Assembly (NCBI GenBank): GCA_963749575.1
Contig: CAVVNM010000012.1
Span: forward strand, 124,001 to 188,000
DNA from: JAMXLO01 sp963749575
GTDB taxonomy: Bacteria; Pseudomonadota; Alphaproteobacteria; Acetobacterales; Acetobacteraceae
Length of the DNA stretch: 64,000 bases
Direction: 5' to 3'
In this document: piece by piece, positions 62,783 through 64,000 of the stretch
Position numbering within the stretch: the first letter of the stretch is position 1
How the letters are laid out: every line of letters begins with the position of its first letter
Notes under the pieces: generated by a model
What the model was told of the DNA's origin: nothing
Seen by the model: the letters and a program-made list of their open reading frames with translations, nothing else
Database searches by the model: none
Position numbers and translations under genes: made by a program

Positions 62783-62790
<8 letters not shown>
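62383..62790 (-). CDS. SnoaL-like / NTF2-fold protein
   Basis: This is a 135-aa protein of the NTF2-like fold: an N-terminal helix pair (DAIRELLHRYCFCMDEGRF), LFTEDGEWIAPY, and a strand region HFVMNSTIECDGARATARSN and WRFQRRRLIHAF. Such proteins are small isomerases, hydrolases or ligand carriers. GTG 62790 is chosen because it starts the conserved part and overlaps the pdxA end by 8 bp; ATG 62814 lies inside pdxA. Its end overlaps the decayed lactonase gene. Confidence 0.85.
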
Positions 62791-63760
<970 letters not shown>

Positions 63761-63763
63761 TCC

Positions 63764-64000
63764 TCAGATATGCAACGCCCGCCCGGCGACCGCCAGAGCC
63801 GCCTCCTTCACCGCCTCGCTCAGGCTCGGATGCGCGTGGCAGGTCCGCGCGACATCCTCGGCCGATGCGCCGAACTCCATCGCGGTGGTGAGCTCGGCGA
63901 TCAGCGTGCCGGCATCCGGGCCGATGATGTGCGCGCCTAGCAGCCGGTCGGTCGCCTTGTCGGCCAGCAGCTTCACGAAGCCGTCGGTTTCACCCATCGC
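63764..64000 (-). CDS. lpd: dihydrolipoyl dehydrogenase, C-terminal part (cut by window edge)
   Basis: The last 78 residues of the E3 flavoprotein of 2-oxo-acid dehydrogenase complexes are present. They form the dimerisation domain: GFVKLLADKATDRLLGAHII, then GPDAGTLIAELTTAMEFGAS and the active-site CHAHPSLSEAV, where His-Pro and a nearby Glu act as the proton-relay base. The gene enters from beyond base 64000 and precedes pdxA by 3 bp. Confidence 0.9.
   Translation of the reverse strand, partial: AMGETDGFVKLLADKATDRLLGAHIIGPDAGTLIAELTTAMEFGASAEDVARTCHAHPSLSEAVKEAALAVAGRALHI

Overview
The window is about 64 kb of high-GC, gene-dense DNA. The organism looks like an alphaproteobacterium, most likely Rhodospirillales/Acetobacteraceae. 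This rests on the flaF-flbT pair beside a flagellin gene, the fliF-fliG-fliH-fliN-flbD-flhA-flhF-flhG order, and the many ABC solute-uptake and racemase/decarboxylase modules. The genus is not resolved from sequence alone.

Layout. 1-3185: two tandem MalF/MalG-type sugar permease pairs, the first cut by the window edge. 3145-11258 (minus): GNAT acetyltransferase, Asp/Glu-racemase-family protein, FAD amino-acid dehydrogenase and a dipeptide ABC transporter (dppABCDF order). 11428-17880: apt, a periplasmic receptor-like protein, then a catabolic set (hydantoin-type racemase, dihydroxyphthalate-decarboxylase-like protein, HpcH/HpaI aldolase, MmgE/PrpD, RidA). 17920-24933 (minus): a modification locus with two small methyltransferase genes, a SPINDLY/O-GlcNAc-transferase-like TPR glycosyltransferase and a TPR-methyltransferase. 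One of the small methyltransferase genes is split by a 1,829-bp insertion sequence. 25000-30906 (minus): flaF, flbT, flagellin, flgL, flgK, flgE. 31162-33199: fliK, flgD. 33213-35272 (minus): a beta-propeller protein and a cupin. 35429-44267: the fliF-to-flhG operon. 44310-46241: opgC and an SGNH-like protein. 46450-50405: SDR, enoyl-CoA hydratase, CaiB transferase, luciferase-like oxidoreductase. 50417-53142: glgC and glgA (glycogen). 53226-57674: M20 amidohydrolase, copper proteins CopD/CopC, thioesterase, DUF433/DUF5615 toxin-antitoxin pair. 57804-64000: SDR, amidase, peptide-binding protein, a decayed gluconolactonase gene, SnoaL-like protein, pdxA and the end of lpd.

How the genes fit together. 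The flagellar blocks supply the hook, junctions, filament, MS ring, rotor, export gate and the placement GTPase/ATPase pair. FlbD, a sigma-54 activator, sits in the operon, and good -24/-12 elements stand in front of flgE and fliK. The TPR glycosyltransferase/methyltransferase block runs in the same direction directly after flagellin-flbT-flaF, which suggests flagellin modification (inference).

Data quality. At least a dozen conserved genes are broken by single-base frameshifts, nearly all of them one extra base. Composite lengths then match family expectations. This looks more like insertion-biased sequencing error than gene decay. The IS-split methyltransferase and the gluconolactonase remnant look like real lesions.
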